Shown piece by piece: positions 6,252 to 6,262 of a stretch of 6,262 bases of DNA. The stretch covers positions 1 through 6,262 of the forward strand of contig CAJMQX010000043.1 in the NCBI GenBank assembly GCA_905215635.1. The letters run 5' to 3'. The notes beneath the pieces are model-generated. The model had not been told where the DNA came from and did not search any database. It saw nothing but the letters and a program-made list of their open reading frames with translations. The position numbers and the translations under genes are program-made. Within the stretch, counting starts at the first letter, position 1, and each line of letters opens with the position of its first letter. Source of the stretch: an uncultured bacterium. GTDB taxonomy: Bacteria > Bacillota_I > Bacilli_A > RF39 > UBA660.

Positions 6252-6262
6252 TTTGTCGAAAT
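6252..6262 (+). promoter_or_regulatory. Possible Spo0A box at the window edge
   Basis: TTTGTCGAAAT contains TGTCGAA, the core of the Spo0A binding site (0A box). It lies just past the terminator, where the control region of a next gene would begin, and the window is from a spore former. The same 7-mer also occurs within the spoIVA coding region near 5385, so chance is a real possibility, and the sequence is cut off here. Confidence 0.25.

Overview
The window comes from a very AT-rich, endospore-forming Bacillota (Firmicutes). Four things support this: strong GGAGG-type ribosome binding sites, Arg written almost only as AGA, mostly TAA stops, and two sporulation genes (a SigH-type sigma factor and spoIVA). 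Trp is TGG throughout and TGA never reads as sense, so the standard bacterial code fits. I cannot name a genus. All genes are on the + strand. I see no tRNA, rRNA, CRISPR array or recognisable transposase.

Layout. Bases 1-1726 hold the end of an operon: the last codons of a probable Mini-III RNase gene (mrnC), a small rhodanese-domain lipoprotein, the 23S rRNA 2'-O-methyltransferase rlmB, and a sigH-like sigma factor. It closes with an intrinsic terminator whose loop contains the sigH stop codon. The order resembles the conserved Firmicutes cysS-mrnC-rlmB-yacP-sigH cluster, but a rhodanese lipoprotein is inserted and yacP is missing. Bases 1727-1970 are an intergenic control region with a near-consensus vegetative promoter (TTGACA-N17-TATGAT) followed by nested AT-rich inverted and direct repeats. 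Bases 1971-4784 are a full-length uvrA (excision repair) with an unusual residue in its second ABC signature, then a strong terminator. Bases 4832-4891 carry a SigmaE-like promoter candidate. Bases 4892-6184 encode SpoIVA, the spore-coat basement ATPase. A terminator and a possible Spo0A box end the window.

How the genes relate. SigH and SpoIVA act early and mid sporulation respectively. RlmB and Mini-III belong to ribosome/RNA maturation, and UvrA to DNA repair.

The most notable observation is at the 3' end of spoIVA. The protein follows the SpoIVA family closely to about residue 403 and then stops resembling it. About 70 conserved C-terminal residues are absent and are replaced by a 27-residue tail with atypical codons and a TAG stop. 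The same tail DNA is open in another frame, with host-like codons, down to a TAA just before the terminator. spoIVA therefore looks joined out of frame to the 3' end of a different gene. This could be a deletion, an assembly chimera, or one edge of an element inserted in spoIVA, as skin is in sigK.
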